A stretch of DNA of 64,000 nt, from the NCBI RefSeq assembly GCF_002994635.1, contig NZ_PVNL01000117.1, positions 124,001 through 188,000 on the forward strand, given 5' to 3'. The stretch is from Enhygromyxa salina (GTDB lineage: Bacteria; Myxococcota_A; Polyangia; Nannocystales; Nannocystaceae). A program made the position numbers and the translations under genes. Under the pieces are notes generated by a model. That model did no database searches, had not been told where the DNA came from, and saw only the letters and a list, made by a program, of their open reading frames with translations. The first letter of the stretch is position 1, and each line of letters starts with the position of its first letter. Below, one piece after another: positions 13,800 to 23,012 of this stretch.

Positions 13800-15482
13800 T
13801 CAGCCCTGCGGGTTCGGGTTGATCACCCCAGTCCCGGTCCCGCCGAGGTATGCGTAGCTGTCGTACGAATCGTAGCCCACGATCACGATCGAGAACGCCG
13901 CGTCGCCGCCGTCGAACACGTGAATGCCGTCGGCGACCGGCACCCGCGCGACCTCGTAGCCGCTGTTGGCGACCGGGATGAACAGCGCGTCATTGATCGC
14001 CACGCCGTCGAGCTCGATCGTCGCGCCCTCGGGCCGGGCGACCACGGCGACGTCGGTGACCCAGGTGCCGGGCACCAACACGACGTAGCGCGGCAAGAAT
14101 TGCTCGACCGGACTCAACTGCACCATCGCCGGATCGCCGATGTTATTGGCCCCAGGGTTCTGGGCGCCGGTCATGTAGTTGATCACCGCGATCGGCTTGT
14201 TGGCGTCGATCTCGAAGTCACCGGGCACCGCCTGGACCCCGCCCACGTACATCTCGACCAGGTCGCCAGCGTTGAGGTCGACCTGGTTATTCTGGATGCC
14301 AGTGACCTCGGGGTCGGCGCTGATCGTGACGGTGGTGCCGTCCTCTGACGCGTAGATCTGCCACAGCGAGGTGTCGACGGCGGGGCTGCGCGGGGGGACC
14401 CGCGAGGCGATGAAGTGCTGGCCCCACAGGCGCACGCCCGAGAGCTGCTCTTCGATGTGATCACACGCCTGCACGTTGGTCGGAATGAAGGTGCACTCGT
14501 TGCCCGAGAACACCGCGACCGGGTGATCCTCGTCGGTCTCGACCCGGGTCCCGGTCAGGTGGCTGTCGGGCGTCTGCGTCATGACCTCGGCGAGGTCGCC
14601 CTCGTCGAGGCTGATCATGAACGGCACGTTGGGTTGGCCGGCCGGGACCCCGGTGCCGGCCATGGTCGCAATGTTGGGTGTGACCGTGACCTGCGTGCCG
14701 TCGTGCGCGGCGATGATCGAGACATACGAGCCCTGGTTGCCAAAGCCGTCGTTGATGACCCGCCACCCGACCACGTGATTGACGCGATCCCAGGTCGGGA
14801 CCGGATACAGCATGGAGGCGTCGGACAAGAACGAGCTCGAGCCGTCGACCGGGTTGAACTGATAGGCGATGATCGGCTCGTCGGAGCTCACCCGATACGC
14901 GCCACCGACCTTCTTTCCGCTGTTGTCCTGGTTGAACGACGGCAAATTGAAGGTATGCAGATCGAGCGGGGCCACGACCACGGGCCCGGCGATCACGCTC
15001 CAGTTCCCGCCCATTTTGGACTCCACGGTCACCGTCGCGGGATCGTCGATCTGCACGTTGGACACGGCGATCGCAAACTGCTGGTTCTCCGCCGCGTCGT
15101 GCGAGTCGAGGTCGGCGCCGAAGAACAGGCAGCCCACGGTGCTCTCGCCAGCCTCGGCCTGCTGGCAGGTCTCGGGGATGATCGGGCCTTGCTCACCGCC
15201 GCCCGAGTCGGGCACCGCGGACAGGTCGAACTTGGGGCCGCCGTCGGGGTCACCGTCGCCCGGATCTCCGTCGCCTGGATCTGTGTCGCCCGGGTCGCCG
15301 TCACCCGGATCTCCGTCACCCGAATCTCCGTCTCCTGGACCGCTGGTACCGAGGCTGACCCCGATGCCACTGTCGAGCTCCGCGCCAGTGTCACGGCCAC
15401 CGCCACCGCCACCGCACGCGGGCCCGATCGAGCAGAGCGCAGACAGACACACGAGTGAGAGCGATCGATTGAGCTGATGCAT
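13800..15482 (-). CDS. IgGFc-binding-like lipoprotein with Asp/Gly linker and KFD motif
   Basis: This 560-residue lipoprotein has the signal LCSIGPAC (Cys23) and a Gly run. A linker of Asp-Gly-Asp-Pro repeats (about residues 50-80) leads into PKFDLSAVPDSGGG, the K-F-D motif shared with three other lipoproteins in this window. The rest (about 110-550) resembles the IgGFc-binding N-terminal domain, a beta-rich module with elements such as YPVPTWDRVNHVVGW and HPVAVFSGNECTFIP. The domain is common in large myxobacterial surface proteins and was named from mucin-type animal proteins; IgG binding should not be assumed. It ends in P-N-P-Q-G. It is convergent with the GH114-like gene. Confidence 0.8.
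   Translation of the reverse strand: MHQLNRSLSLVCLSALCSIGPACGGGGGGRDTGAELDSGIGVSLGTSGPGDGDSGDGDPGDGDPGDTDPGDGDPGDGDPDGGPKFDLSAVPDSGGGEQGPIIPETCQQAEAGESTVGCLFFGADLDSHDAAENQQFAIAVSNVQIDDPATVTVESKMGGNWSVIAGPVVVAPLDLHTFNLPSFNQDNSGKKVGGAYRVSSDEPIIAYQFNPVDGSSSFLSDASMLYPVPTWDRVNHVVGWRVINDGFGNQGSYVSIIAAHDGTQVTVTPNIATMAGTGVPAGQPNVPFMISLDEGDLAEVMTQTPDSHLTGTRVETDEDHPVAVFSGNECTFIPTNVQACDHIEEQLSGVRLWGQHFIASRVPPRSPAVDTSLWQIYASEDGTTVTISADPEVTGIQNNQVDLNAGDLVEMYVGGVQAVPGDFEIDANKPIAVINYMTGAQNPGANNIGDPAMVQLSPVEQFLPRYVVLVPGTWVTDVAVVARPEGATIELDGVAINDALFIPVANSGYEVARVPVADGIHVFDGGDAAFSIVIVGYDSYDSYAYLGGTGTGVINPNPQG
15231..15345. repeat. Degenerate 15-bp coding repeat (Asp-Gly-Asp-Pro linker)
   Basis: On the minus strand this stretch encodes repeated G-D-G-D-P/G-D-T-D-P units; on the plus strand it reads as imperfect copies of CCCGGATCTCCGTCG. 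It is an in-frame coding repeat of the lipoprotein gene and likely varies in copy number between strains. Confidence 0.7.
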
Positions 15483-15562
15483 AGGGACGACCTCGGCGAG
15501 CCGATGATAACGCGGCCGCGGCAGCCTTGCTCGCTTGCGGCAACTGGGCTACACGCGAGCGC

Positions 15563-16780
15563 GTGCTGACGGTCCTCGACGTCAACAACTTCTGGAGCCC
15601 AACCGGCGGCGGCGTGCGACGCTACGAGCTCGAGAAGGCCCGGGTGCTGGGGGCCCGCGACGACGTTCGGTTTGTGTTCGCGCTGCCGGGCAAGACCACC
15701 AAGCGCGAGCAGATCAGCGAGAACGTCGTGTTCGAGCACATCGGCGACAGCGTGCCCTCACGCGGGCAGTACCGGAACATCGTGATCAGCCGGGGTCTGC
15801 GACGGGTCGTCGAGCGGCACCGCCCGGACGTGATCGAGTGCGGCTCCCCGATCTTCCTGCCGCCGCTGGTCCGGCTCGCCGCCGCCGCGATCGACCCAGC
15901 GCCCGCGTTGGTTGGATTCTGGCACGCCGACTTTCCACGCACCTATACAGGCCTGGGCATGCGCCTGCTGCATCCGGCGCTCGAGCCCTACGGCGAGCAG
16001 TTCGGCTGGTGGTGGATGCGTCGGGCGTTTCGCAGGTTCGACGCGATCTTCGTGGCGAGTCGCTGGGTCGGTCGCAACCTGCAGCGCAACGGGCTCGAGC
16101 GGCTGTACTACACGCCGCTGGGTGTCGACACCGACACCTTCAGCCCGCAGCGGCGCGACCCCGAGCTGGTCGCGCGGTTTCGCGGCGGCGCGTCGGACCG
16201 GGCGATCCTGTTGTTCCCGCACCGCTTCTCGGAGGAGAAGGGCCTGCGCAACCTGCTGAGCGCCTACGCGATCCTACGCGAGCGCGTGAGCCCGGTGCCT
16301 GCGCTGGTGTTCGCCGGGACCGGCCCCGAGCAGGACCTGGTCGAGCAGGCGGCGCGCGAGCATGACCACGTGCACTTCGTCGGCTACCTCGACTCGCGCG
16401 AGCAGCTGGCCGCCCACTTCGCGTCATGCGACATCTGCCCGTGCCTCTCGAAGTTCGAGACCTTTGGCTTGTCCACCGCCGAGGCGCTGGCCTCGGGGCT
16501 CTCGGTCGTGGCCGCCAACGAGGGCTGCGCGGGCGAGCTGGTCGAGGACTGTGAGGGCGGGCTGACGGTGCCCTACAACGACGCGCCCGCGCTCGCCGAG
16601 GCGATCGCCTCACTGATCGAGGACGGTCAATTCGAAGCTCGCGCGCAGCGGGGTGTCGCCTACGCCAAGCAGCTGAGCTGGGACGCCACGTTCGAGCGAG
16701 AGCTGCGGTTCTATCGTGAGATCATCGAGCGCAAGCGCGGCGGCTTGCCAGTCGAGACCGGGTTTCACGGGCTCGGTTGA
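15563..16780 (+). CDS. Glycosyltransferase family 4 (GT-B, group 1)
   Basis: This 405-residue retaining GT-B transferase has an N-terminal acceptor domain starting VLTVLDVNNFWSPTGGGVRR (the G-G-G-V/I glycine loop) and a C-terminal nucleotide-sugar domain. The latter shows HRFSEEKGLRNLL, VFAGTGPE, VHFVGYLDSREQL and the E-x7-E motif in KFETFGLSTAEALASG. Such enzymes move a sugar from a nucleotide donor onto a lipid, polysaccharide or small molecule in the cytoplasm. I placed the start at the GTG at 15563; the frame extends to a TTG at 15527, but those extra residues do not match the family. Its stop is 6 bases from the convergent FG-GAP gene. No polysaccharide cluster surrounds it. Confidence 0.85.
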   Translation: MLTVLDVNNFWSPTGGGVRRYELEKARVLGARDDVRFVFALPGKTTKREQISENVVFEHIGDSVPSRGQYRNIVISRGLRRVVERHRPDVIECGSPIFLPPLVRLAAAAIDPAPALVGFWHADFPRTYTGLGMRLLHPALEPYGEQFGWWWMRRAFRRFDAIFVASRWVGRNLQRNGLERLYYTPLGVDTDTFSPQRRDPELVARFRGGASDRAILLFPHRFSEEKGLRNLLSAYAILRERVSPVPALVFAGTGPEQDLVEQAAREHDHVHFVGYLDSREQLAAHFASCDICPCLSKFETFGLSTAEALASGLSVVAANEGCAGELVEDCEGGLTVPYNDAPALAEAIASLIEDGQFEARAQRGVAYAKQLSWDATFERELRFYREIIERKRGGLPVETGFHGLG

Positions 16781-16786
16781 GACCCA

Positions 16787-19768
16787 TCAATCATTGACGG
16801 GCTGGCCAAACAGCACCCGCCCGGCGATCGCCACGTCCTCGACCCCGTCGCCGTCAAAGTCACCCACGTGCCCCACGCTCTGGGTGTCCAATCCATCGAG
16901 CATCAGCACGCCCCGTGGGTCGAGGTTCTCTGAGCTAAACCCCACATTTAGCCCCCAGATCAGCCCGGTACCCAGGAGATCGCCGCTCATGAGCTCGCGC
17001 CCAGCCGAGCCATCGAGCTCGATCCAGCGGACCCAGTCAATGCGCTTGGGCTGCTCGTCATCCGCTTCGTCCTCGCCTTCGTCGTCGCCTTCGAACAGCG
17101 CGAAGGTCATGAGCGAGTCCAGCGACAGCGTGCCCGTGCCGTCGCCCCGCAGGAGCTTGATCTCATCATTGATCGTGACCCAGGTCAGATCCATGTAGCC
17201 GTCGCCGTCCGCGTCGGCGACCTCGAGGAAGGGATCGTTGCCGTCCGCGAGCCCCCGGACCACGCCGTCGACCGCGAGCACGTCGACCAATTCAAAGCAC
17301 ATGCTGCGCGACTCGAGCTTGCCCTGGCCAACGTCCACCAAGAACACGCCGCTGCACAGTGAGTTCGTTGGGGAGGTCTCGATCCGGGGTCGCAGCACCG
17401 CGATCTCGAGCCCAGTGTCGGTGCGCCCGACGACCACGGCCTCCTGCGTCGCGGGCGTTCCCTCGTCTTGCTCGAGCCGCCCGAGCTCGATCGCCACGAC
17501 CGTGCTGTGATCGGGCTTGGCGCTGGGGAGCACGTCCGAGAGCGGCGTCAGGGGACCGACCGAGTCGTAGGCCGGCCCGAGCTCCGCCTCGCCGCTGATC
17601 GCCCGCAGCACCCGCAGACCGCCGTCGCTGCTGGTCTGGGCCAGACCCAGCCCCCACCCAAAGTGAGCCGCGTGAAGCTCGTCGCCGAGCACCCCGGCGG
17701 CGAAGCGCACGTGGCAGTCCTGCCGGGTGACGCAGCTGCCGGGCGCGGTCAGGGCCAGCGCGGGCCACTGGCCGTCTCGAAAGATCGTCAGCCGTCCGTC
17801 CCGCTCGGCGCCCAGGCTGGCGCTTGGCAGCCCCTCACCAAACACCCGCAGCAGGTCAAACCCGGCCGGCGAGAAGTTGGTGGCCCGGGCCGAGTCGTAG
17901 GGGGGACCCCAGATCACCTGCAGCGCCGACCCACCCGCGTACACGAGGTCGACCGTGAAGTCGCCGTCGATGTCCCCCGCCGCGACCTGCTCGATGCGGG
18001 TGTTCTCGATCGTGTGCATGACCAGCTGGGCGCTGGACTCGTCACGCCAGAGCAGATCCAGAAAGTCGATCGGTGAGTGATCGGTGGGCTGGCCCGTGAA
18101 CTCGATCTTGTTCTTGTCGATCGCCGCGAACCCGAGCTGTCCATCGCCGCGCAGGTCGACGACCGTGGCCAGCGAGTCGTTGGTGCGCCAGTTCCTGCTG
18201 ACCTCGGCCCGGGTCGCGGTCTCGGCGTCGATCAGCCCGCCGCTGGTCACCATCAGGCAGGCGTAGCCCCACTCCGGCTCGCCCGAGGGGCTCACGGGCG
18301 GGCCCGCGAGCACGGCCTCGCCCGCGATCAGGCACTGATCCGTCGGGTTCGGGGTGCTCAGCGCGACCACCCCCGCGGTCAGCAAGAAGTCCATGTGGCC
18401 GTCGTGATTGACGTCGGCCATGGCCCGCGGCCAGGTCGCGTGCTCGATCCGAAACTCGGGATCGGTGAACTCGGTCGCCCAGCTGTGCCCGCGGATCAGC
18501 GGCGCGTCTGGGTCGGCGAGATTGGGCATCCCGGCGAGATCGGGCGAGCTGTTGAACTGGCCGTCACCCGCGCCATAGACCACGTAGGTCTGGGGATCGT
18601 CGAGGGTCGCCGCGTCGTTGTCGGTGACGTTGAGCAGCAGGTCCGGGAATCCGTCGGCGTTGACGTCACCCTGGCCCGCGAGCGCGAGGCTGTAGGTGTC
18701 CGCGAGCTCGGACACGCTCACGCTCGAGATCGAGTCGACGCTGCCGAGCGGAGCCAGCGACATGCTCTGGTTGAGCTGGTTGGGGCCCGCACACAGCGGA
18801 AAGAAGTCGACGAGGTTGCCGGGCGAGCCATCGCTGCTGGACCGGTAGCTGACCGCCAGGGTGTCGCACGAGCGCCCCTGATCCCAGCGCGCGACGGCGG
18901 CGTGTTGCGATCGGTGGTCATCGGGCAGCCGAAACAGCGGGATGAAGCGGCGATCCTCGAGCACGGCGAAGCGGGTGCCAGCGTCGTCGGTCTTGCCCAG
19001 CAACAGCGTCTGCGTGCACCCGCCAACGTCGCAGACCGACTGCGGCATGCCGCGCGGGTTGAAGACCGTGTACAGGTCGCGGGTCCCCGGCGAGACGAAC
19101 GGCGCGGTCACCAGCTCGACGAAGGGGTCGCCGAGCAGCCGGTTCTGCGCGCCAGTGAACACCCGCACGGCGATGTCATCACCGATCAGCGGCAGCGCGA
19201 GATCGTCGACCCCGTCCTTGGTCATGCGCGTGACGATCGGCTGCACGGCCGGCGAGTCGCTGATCGGCCGCCGCGCGGGATCGACGAACAGATCGGCGAG
19301 CACGCGGCCCTCGGTGAAGAACGCGATCGATGCCTCACCCTGGAACCCGCGCAGGACCACGTCGTCGCGGCCGTCGCCGTCGAGATCACCCACGCCGCGC
19401 GCGAGCCCGGGCAGCGTGACGAGCTCGAACTCCGCGTTGGGTCGACGGCACACGCCGTCGGTGCCGCAGCCCCACCCCGGCGGGCACTGGGTCTTGGTCG
19501 AGCTCGAGTCACAGGTGAGCCGGCACGCGACCGCGCTGCCGGGCGCGCCACAAGTGGCGTTCTCGCCGAAGTTGCTGGCCGAGCCGTCGCAGTCTTCGCC
19601 CAGCTCGGGCTCGAGGATCCGGTTGCCACACACGCCAAAGTCCACGGTGCCCAGCTCCGCGCACGCGATCGCGCCGCCCACCGCGACGCCGATCGAACCC
19701 ACGATGCCCGCCAGCCCCGCCAACCGAGCCCGTCCAAGCACACGTGGGCGCGGAGCAGATCGCCGCAT
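16787..19768 (-). CDS. FG-GAP/VCBS-repeat lipoprotein, integrin-alpha-like propeller
   Basis: This 993-residue protein has a signal ending GGAIAC (lipobox) and a Cys-rich head (about 40-110: CGNRILEPELGEDCDG, CRLTCDSS, CGTDGVCRR), resembling the short myxobacterial Cys-rich repeats that follow lipoprotein signals. Calcium-binding FG-GAP blades then recur, for example DLDGDGRDDVVLRGF, DVNHDGHMDFLLT, DADGDGYMDLTWV and DFDGDGVEDVAIAG, which together form beta-propellers on the cell surface. Function is unknown; such proteins are adhesion-like. The next gene upstream on this strand (at 20622) ends only 5 bases before this start, so the two are probably one operon. Confidence 0.8.
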   Translation of the reverse strand: MRRSAPRPRVLGRARLAGLAGIVGSIGVAVGGAIACAELGTVDFGVCGNRILEPELGEDCDGSASNFGENATCGAPGSAVACRLTCDSSSTKTQCPPGWGCGTDGVCRRPNAEFELVTLPGLARGVGDLDGDGRDDVVLRGFQGEASIAFFTEGRVLADLFVDPARRPISDSPAVQPIVTRMTKDGVDDLALPLIGDDIAVRVFTGAQNRLLGDPFVELVTAPFVSPGTRDLYTVFNPRGMPQSVCDVGGCTQTLLLGKTDDAGTRFAVLEDRRFIPLFRLPDDHRSQHAAVARWDQGRSCDTLAVSYRSSSDGSPGNLVDFFPLCAGPNQLNQSMSLAPLGSVDSISSVSVSELADTYSLALAGQGDVNADGFPDLLLNVTDNDAATLDDPQTYVVYGAGDGQFNSSPDLAGMPNLADPDAPLIRGHSWATEFTDPEFRIEHATWPRAMADVNHDGHMDFLLTAGVVALSTPNPTDQCLIAGEAVLAGPPVSPSGEPEWGYACLMVTSGGLIDAETATRAEVSRNWRTNDSLATVVDLRGDGQLGFAAIDKNKIEFTGQPTDHSPIDFLDLLWRDESSAQLVMHTIENTRIEQVAAGDIDGDFTVDLVYAGGSALQVIWGPPYDSARATNFSPAGFDLLRVFGEGLPSASLGAERDGRLTIFRDGQWPALALTAPGSCVTRQDCHVRFAAGVLGDELHAAHFGWGLGLAQTSSDGGLRVLRAISGEAELGPAYDSVGPLTPLSDVLPSAKPDHSTVVAIELGRLEQDEGTPATQEAVVVGRTDTGLEIAVLRPRIETSPTNSLCSGVFLVDVGQGKLESRSMCFELVDVLAVDGVVRGLADGNDPFLEVADADGDGYMDLTWVTINDEIKLLRGDGTGTLSLDSLMTFALFEGDDEGEDEADDEQPKRIDWVRWIELDGSAGRELMSGDLLGTGLIWGLNVGFSSENLDPRGVLMLDGLDTQSVGHVGDFDGDGVEDVAIAGRVLFGQPVND

Positions 19769-19773
19769 CGCCC

Positions 19774-20622
19774 CTACCGATCTCGGGCGCAGCGGACTCC
19801 GTAGATGCGCACGGTCGAGTCGGGCGAGGCCGAGTTGCGCTTGGAGATTCGCTGGGCCGGAAACCCGGGCGGGACCGTGAACGCGCTGCCCTTCACGCCG
19901 TGCTCACTGCCGCTGGCGGGGCCCTGCGGGTCGTCCTCGCCCACGCTCTCGCTGTAGTAGTCGGCGGCGTAGAAGTCCGACACCCACTCCGAGACGTTGC
20001 CGGTCATGTCGGCGATGCCGAACGGCGAGTCGCCCTCGCGCACCGAGCCGACCGGCGCCGTCGAGTTTCCGCAGGTGTCGACCCGCGCGAGCTCGCAGGT
20101 GGGTGGGTCGTCGCCCCACGGATACAGCTGCAGCTGATCGCCGCGGGCCGCTCGCTCCCACTCGGCCTCGGTCGGGAGCCGCAGCCCTCGCCACTCGCAG
20201 AAGCTGGTGGCGTGATTCCAGCTCAGACAGTTGACCGGGTGATCTTTGCGATCGCTGCGCGAGAGGTTGCAGTCGGGATCGTCGGCCGTCTCCTCGCAGA
20301 CGCCAGCGTCGACGCACCGCCTGTACTCGGCGACGGTCGCCTCGTGCTCGTCGATGAAGAACGCCGAGACGTTGATCATGCCGCCCGGGTTCTCGTTGGC
20401 GTCGCAGTCCTTGTCGTCCATGAGGCAGCCGCGCCACACCTCGCCGCCGGGGATCAAGATCGTGCCGAGCGGGATGAACAGCGGCTCGTCGTCGGTGTCG
20501 GGCCCCGGGTCCATCCCCGTCTCGTCTTCTTCATCGGCCGGCGCGTCGTCGCCGGTGCATGCCATACACAGCAGCGCTGTCGACAGCAGCAGCGCGGTGC
20601 AGAGGCGCAAATCGCAGATCAT
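19774..20622 (-). CDS. Formylglycine-generating-enzyme (SUMF1/FGE)-domain lipoprotein
   Basis: This 282-residue protein has an export signal (MICDLRLCTALLLSTALL) with a poor lipobox around Cys22, then an acidic spacer. A SUMF1 domain runs from about residue 55 to the end: FFIDEHEATVAEYRRCVDAG, HPVNCLSWNHATSFCEWRGL, RLPTEAEWERAARG, NVSEWVSDFY and the terminal IYGVRCA. True FGEs oxidise a sulfatase cysteine; most bacterial FGE-fold lipoproteins have other or unknown roles, and no sulfatase gene is nearby. I chose the ATG at 20622 because the upstream extension to 20838 is low-complexity and runs into the divergent peptidase gene. The FG-GAP gene follows 5 bases downstream. Confidence 0.82.
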   Translation of the reverse strand: MICDLRLCTALLLSTALLCMACTGDDAPADEEDETGMDPGPDTDDEPLFIPLGTILIPGGEVWRGCLMDDKDCDANENPGGMINVSAFFIDEHEATVAEYRRCVDAGVCEETADDPDCNLSRSDRKDHPVNCLSWNHATSFCEWRGLRLPTEAEWERAARGDQLQLYPWGDDPPTCELARVDTCGNSTAPVGSVREGDSPFGIADMTGNVSEWVSDFYAADYYSESVGEDDPQGPASGSEHGVKGSAFTVPPGFPAQRISKRNSASPDSTVRIYGVRCARDR

Positions 20623-20822
20623 TCGGCAATCGTTCCACCGACGGGGGCCGGGGTCAACGACCTCTTGGGCGGCCTCGAACGTTGCGTTGCGCGCCCGCCA
20701 ACGCGGCTCGTCGGCCGCTGCGTCCCCTGAAACCGGGCTCCGAACCCGTTCGCCGCTGGCGGCAGCGCGCACGACGGGCGGAGCAGACCCGCGCGCTGTG
20801 GGTGGTACAGTCCGCGACTCCC

Positions 20823-22979
20823 ATGCGTACTGCTTCACTGGTCACCCTGTTCGCTGGCTCGCTGGCCCTGTCCGCGTGCGCCCATGATCCCGCCCCAGAC
20901 CCACAGCCGACGGTCACCGACGGCCCAGAGCAGACGCCCGTGGAAGCCGACAACCCCTTGTTCACCACCAGCACGCTCCAGTACCAGGCGCCCGACTTCG
21001 CCGCGATCGAGCTCAGCCACTTCCGCCCGGCCTTCGAGCGCGGCATGGCCGAGCAGACCGCCGAGATCGAGGCGATCGCCAGCTCGGAGGAGCCCGCCAG
21101 CTTCGAGAACACGCTGGTCGCAATGGAGCGCAGCGGCGACCTGATCGAGCGGACCGCCAGCGTGTTCTTCAGCTTGACCGGGACCGTCTCGACCGAGGAA
21201 TTGCGCGCGCTTCAGTCCGAGCTCGCGCCGCTGCTGTCCGCGCACGCCGACTCGATCACCCTCAACCCCAAGCTGTTCGCGCGGGTCGAGGCCGTGTACC
21301 AGGCCCGCGAGCCGCTGGTCGGCGAGGACAAGCGACTCGCCGAGGAGATCTATGCGCGCTTTGTCCGGGCCGGCGCTCAGCTCGACGAGCCCGCCAAGGC
21401 GGAGATCCGCCAGATCAACAGCGAGCTGTCCCAGCTCACCACCGAGTTCTCACAGAACCTGCTCGCCGCGAGCACCAGCGGCGCCGTGATCGTCGAAGAC
21501 GTCGCCGAGCTCGCCGGGCTGTCGGACGCCGACATCAAGGGCCTCGCGGCCGCGGCGACCGAGGCCGGGCACGAGGGCAAGTACCTGATCAACCTGCTCA
21601 ACACCACGCGCCAGCCCGTGCTCAGCAGCCTCGAGAACCGGGCCCTGCGCCAGCGTGTGTGGGAGGCCTCGGCCCAGCGTGGGGTCGCCGACAACGGCCC
21701 CGCGCTGCTGCGGATCGTCGAGCTGCGCGCGGCCAAGGCCAAGCTGCTTGGCTACCCGACCTGGGCCGCGTACGTGCTCGAGGAGCAGATGGCCAAGACC
21801 CCCGACGCGGTCCTGAAGATCCTCGATGATCTGGCCCCCAAGGCCGCCGCCAAGGCCAAGGCCGAGGCCAAGCAGATCCAGCAGGCGATCAAGCGCGACA
21901 AGGCCAAGGCCGGCGGCAACTTCGAGGTCCAGGCCTGGGACTGGGCCTACTACGCCGAGAAGGTGCGGGCCAAGCAATTCGAGCTCGACGAGGCCGAGAT
22001 CCGAGCTTACTTCGAGCTCGAGAGCGTGCTGCAAAACGGCGTGTTCTTCACCATGGGCAAGCTCTACGGGATCCGCTTCGAGGAGCGCACCGACCTGCCC
22101 GTGTATCACCCGGACGTGCGCACCTTCGAGGTGTTCGAGGAGGACGGGACCAGCATCGGGCTGTTCTACGCCGACTACTACGCGCGCGAGGGCAAGCGCG
22201 GCGGCGCGTGGATGGGCGCGATCGTGCCCCAGTCCAGGCTGCTCGAGCGCAAGCCCGTGATCGTCAACGTGCTCAACATCCCCAAGCCGGCCAAGGGCGA
22301 GCCCACGCTGTTGACCTTCGCCGAGGCCACCACCATGTTCCACGAGATGGGACACGGCGTGCATGGCCTGTTCTCGGACGCGCTGTATCCGAGCCTGGCC
22401 GGGACCTCCGTGCCGCGCGACTATGTCGAGTTTCCCTCGCAGTTCGAGGAGGACTGGCTGATCGACCCGATCGTGATCAGCAATGTCGCCAAGCACTACC
22501 AGACCGGCGAGCCGATCCCGAAGCCGCTGCTCGACAAGCTGCTCGCGTCGCGCAAGTTCAACCAGGGCTTTGACAGCCTCGAGTATCTCGGGGCGGCGCT
22601 GCTCGACATGGAGTGGCACTTGATCGCCAGCGGGGCGGAGATCACCGACGCGCAGGCGTTCGAGGATCAGGCCCTGGCCAAGCACGGGGTCGACTACGCC
22701 CCGGTGCCGCCGCGGTATAAGTCGACGTATTTTGCGCATACGTTCGCTGGGGGGTACTCGGCTGGGTATTATGCGTATCTGTGGACCGAGGTGCTGGCCG
22801 CGGACGCGTTCGCGTTCATGGGCACGCAGGGCGGGCTCACGCGGGCGAATGGGGATAAATTTCGGGAGTTGATTCTGTCGAAGGGGAACACCGTGGACCC
22901 GATGGCGCAGTATGTCAGCTACCGCGGGCAAGAGCCGACCGTCGACGCGCTGCTGGTCCGGCGTGGGTTGGTCAAGTAG
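20823..22979 (+). CDS. M3-family oligopeptidase / dipeptidyl carboxypeptidase lipoprotein
   Basis: This 718-residue zinc metallopeptidase is of the Dcp/OpdA group. The lipoprotein signal ends in LALSAC, so the enzyme should be attached outside the cytoplasmic membrane. The metal site is H507-E508-M-G-H511 in TMFHEMGHGVHG; the third ligand should be the E in FPSQFEEDW, about 30 residues on. The family cleaves short peptides, and an exported copy would serve protein feeding, which fits a predatory or saprophytic myxobacterium. The start at 20823 gives a perfect signal peptide; the longer frame upstream is not coding-like. Codon use changes over the last 250 bases, with far more T and G at third positions. 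Confidence 0.9.
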   Translation: MRTASLVTLFAGSLALSACAHDPAPDPQPTVTDGPEQTPVEADNPLFTTSTLQYQAPDFAAIELSHFRPAFERGMAEQTAEIEAIASSEEPASFENTLVAMERSGDLIERTASVFFSLTGTVSTEELRALQSELAPLLSAHADSITLNPKLFARVEAVYQAREPLVGEDKRLAEEIYARFVRAGAQLDEPAKAEIRQINSELSQLTTEFSQNLLAASTSGAVIVEDVAELAGLSDADIKGLAAAATEAGHEGKYLINLLNTTRQPVLSSLENRALRQRVWEASAQRGVADNGPALLRIVELRAAKAKLLGYPTWAAYVLEEQMAKTPDAVLKILDDLAPKAAAKAKAEAKQIQQAIKRDKAKAGGNFEVQAWDWAYYAEKVRAKQFELDEAEIRAYFELESVLQNGVFFTMGKLYGIRFEERTDLPVYHPDVRTFEVFEEDGTSIGLFYADYYAREGKRGGAWMGAIVPQSRLLERKPVIVNVLNIPKPAKGEPTLLTFAEATTMFHEMGHGVHGLFSDALYPSLAGTSVPRDYVEFPSQFEEDWLIDPIVISNVAKHYQTGEPIPKPLLDKLLASRKFNQGFDSLEYLGAALLDMEWHLIASGAEITDAQAFEDQALAKHGVDYAPVPPRYKSTYFAHTFAGGYSAGYYAYLWTEVLAADAFAFMGTQGGLTRANGDKFRELILSKGNTVDPMAQYVSYRGQEPTVDALLVRRGLVK

Positions 22980-23012
22980 CGCGCACGCTCACCGCGAGGG
23001 GTCGGCCGTCGA

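Noticed and set aside
13800-15482. Reading the IgGFc-binding-like domain as an antibody-binding virulence factor
   Set aside because: The domain name comes from animal mucins; in environmental myxobacteria there is no reason to infer immunoglobulin binding.
18077-19804. 575-codon plus frame
   Set aside because: Antisense of the FG-GAP gene; no domain features.
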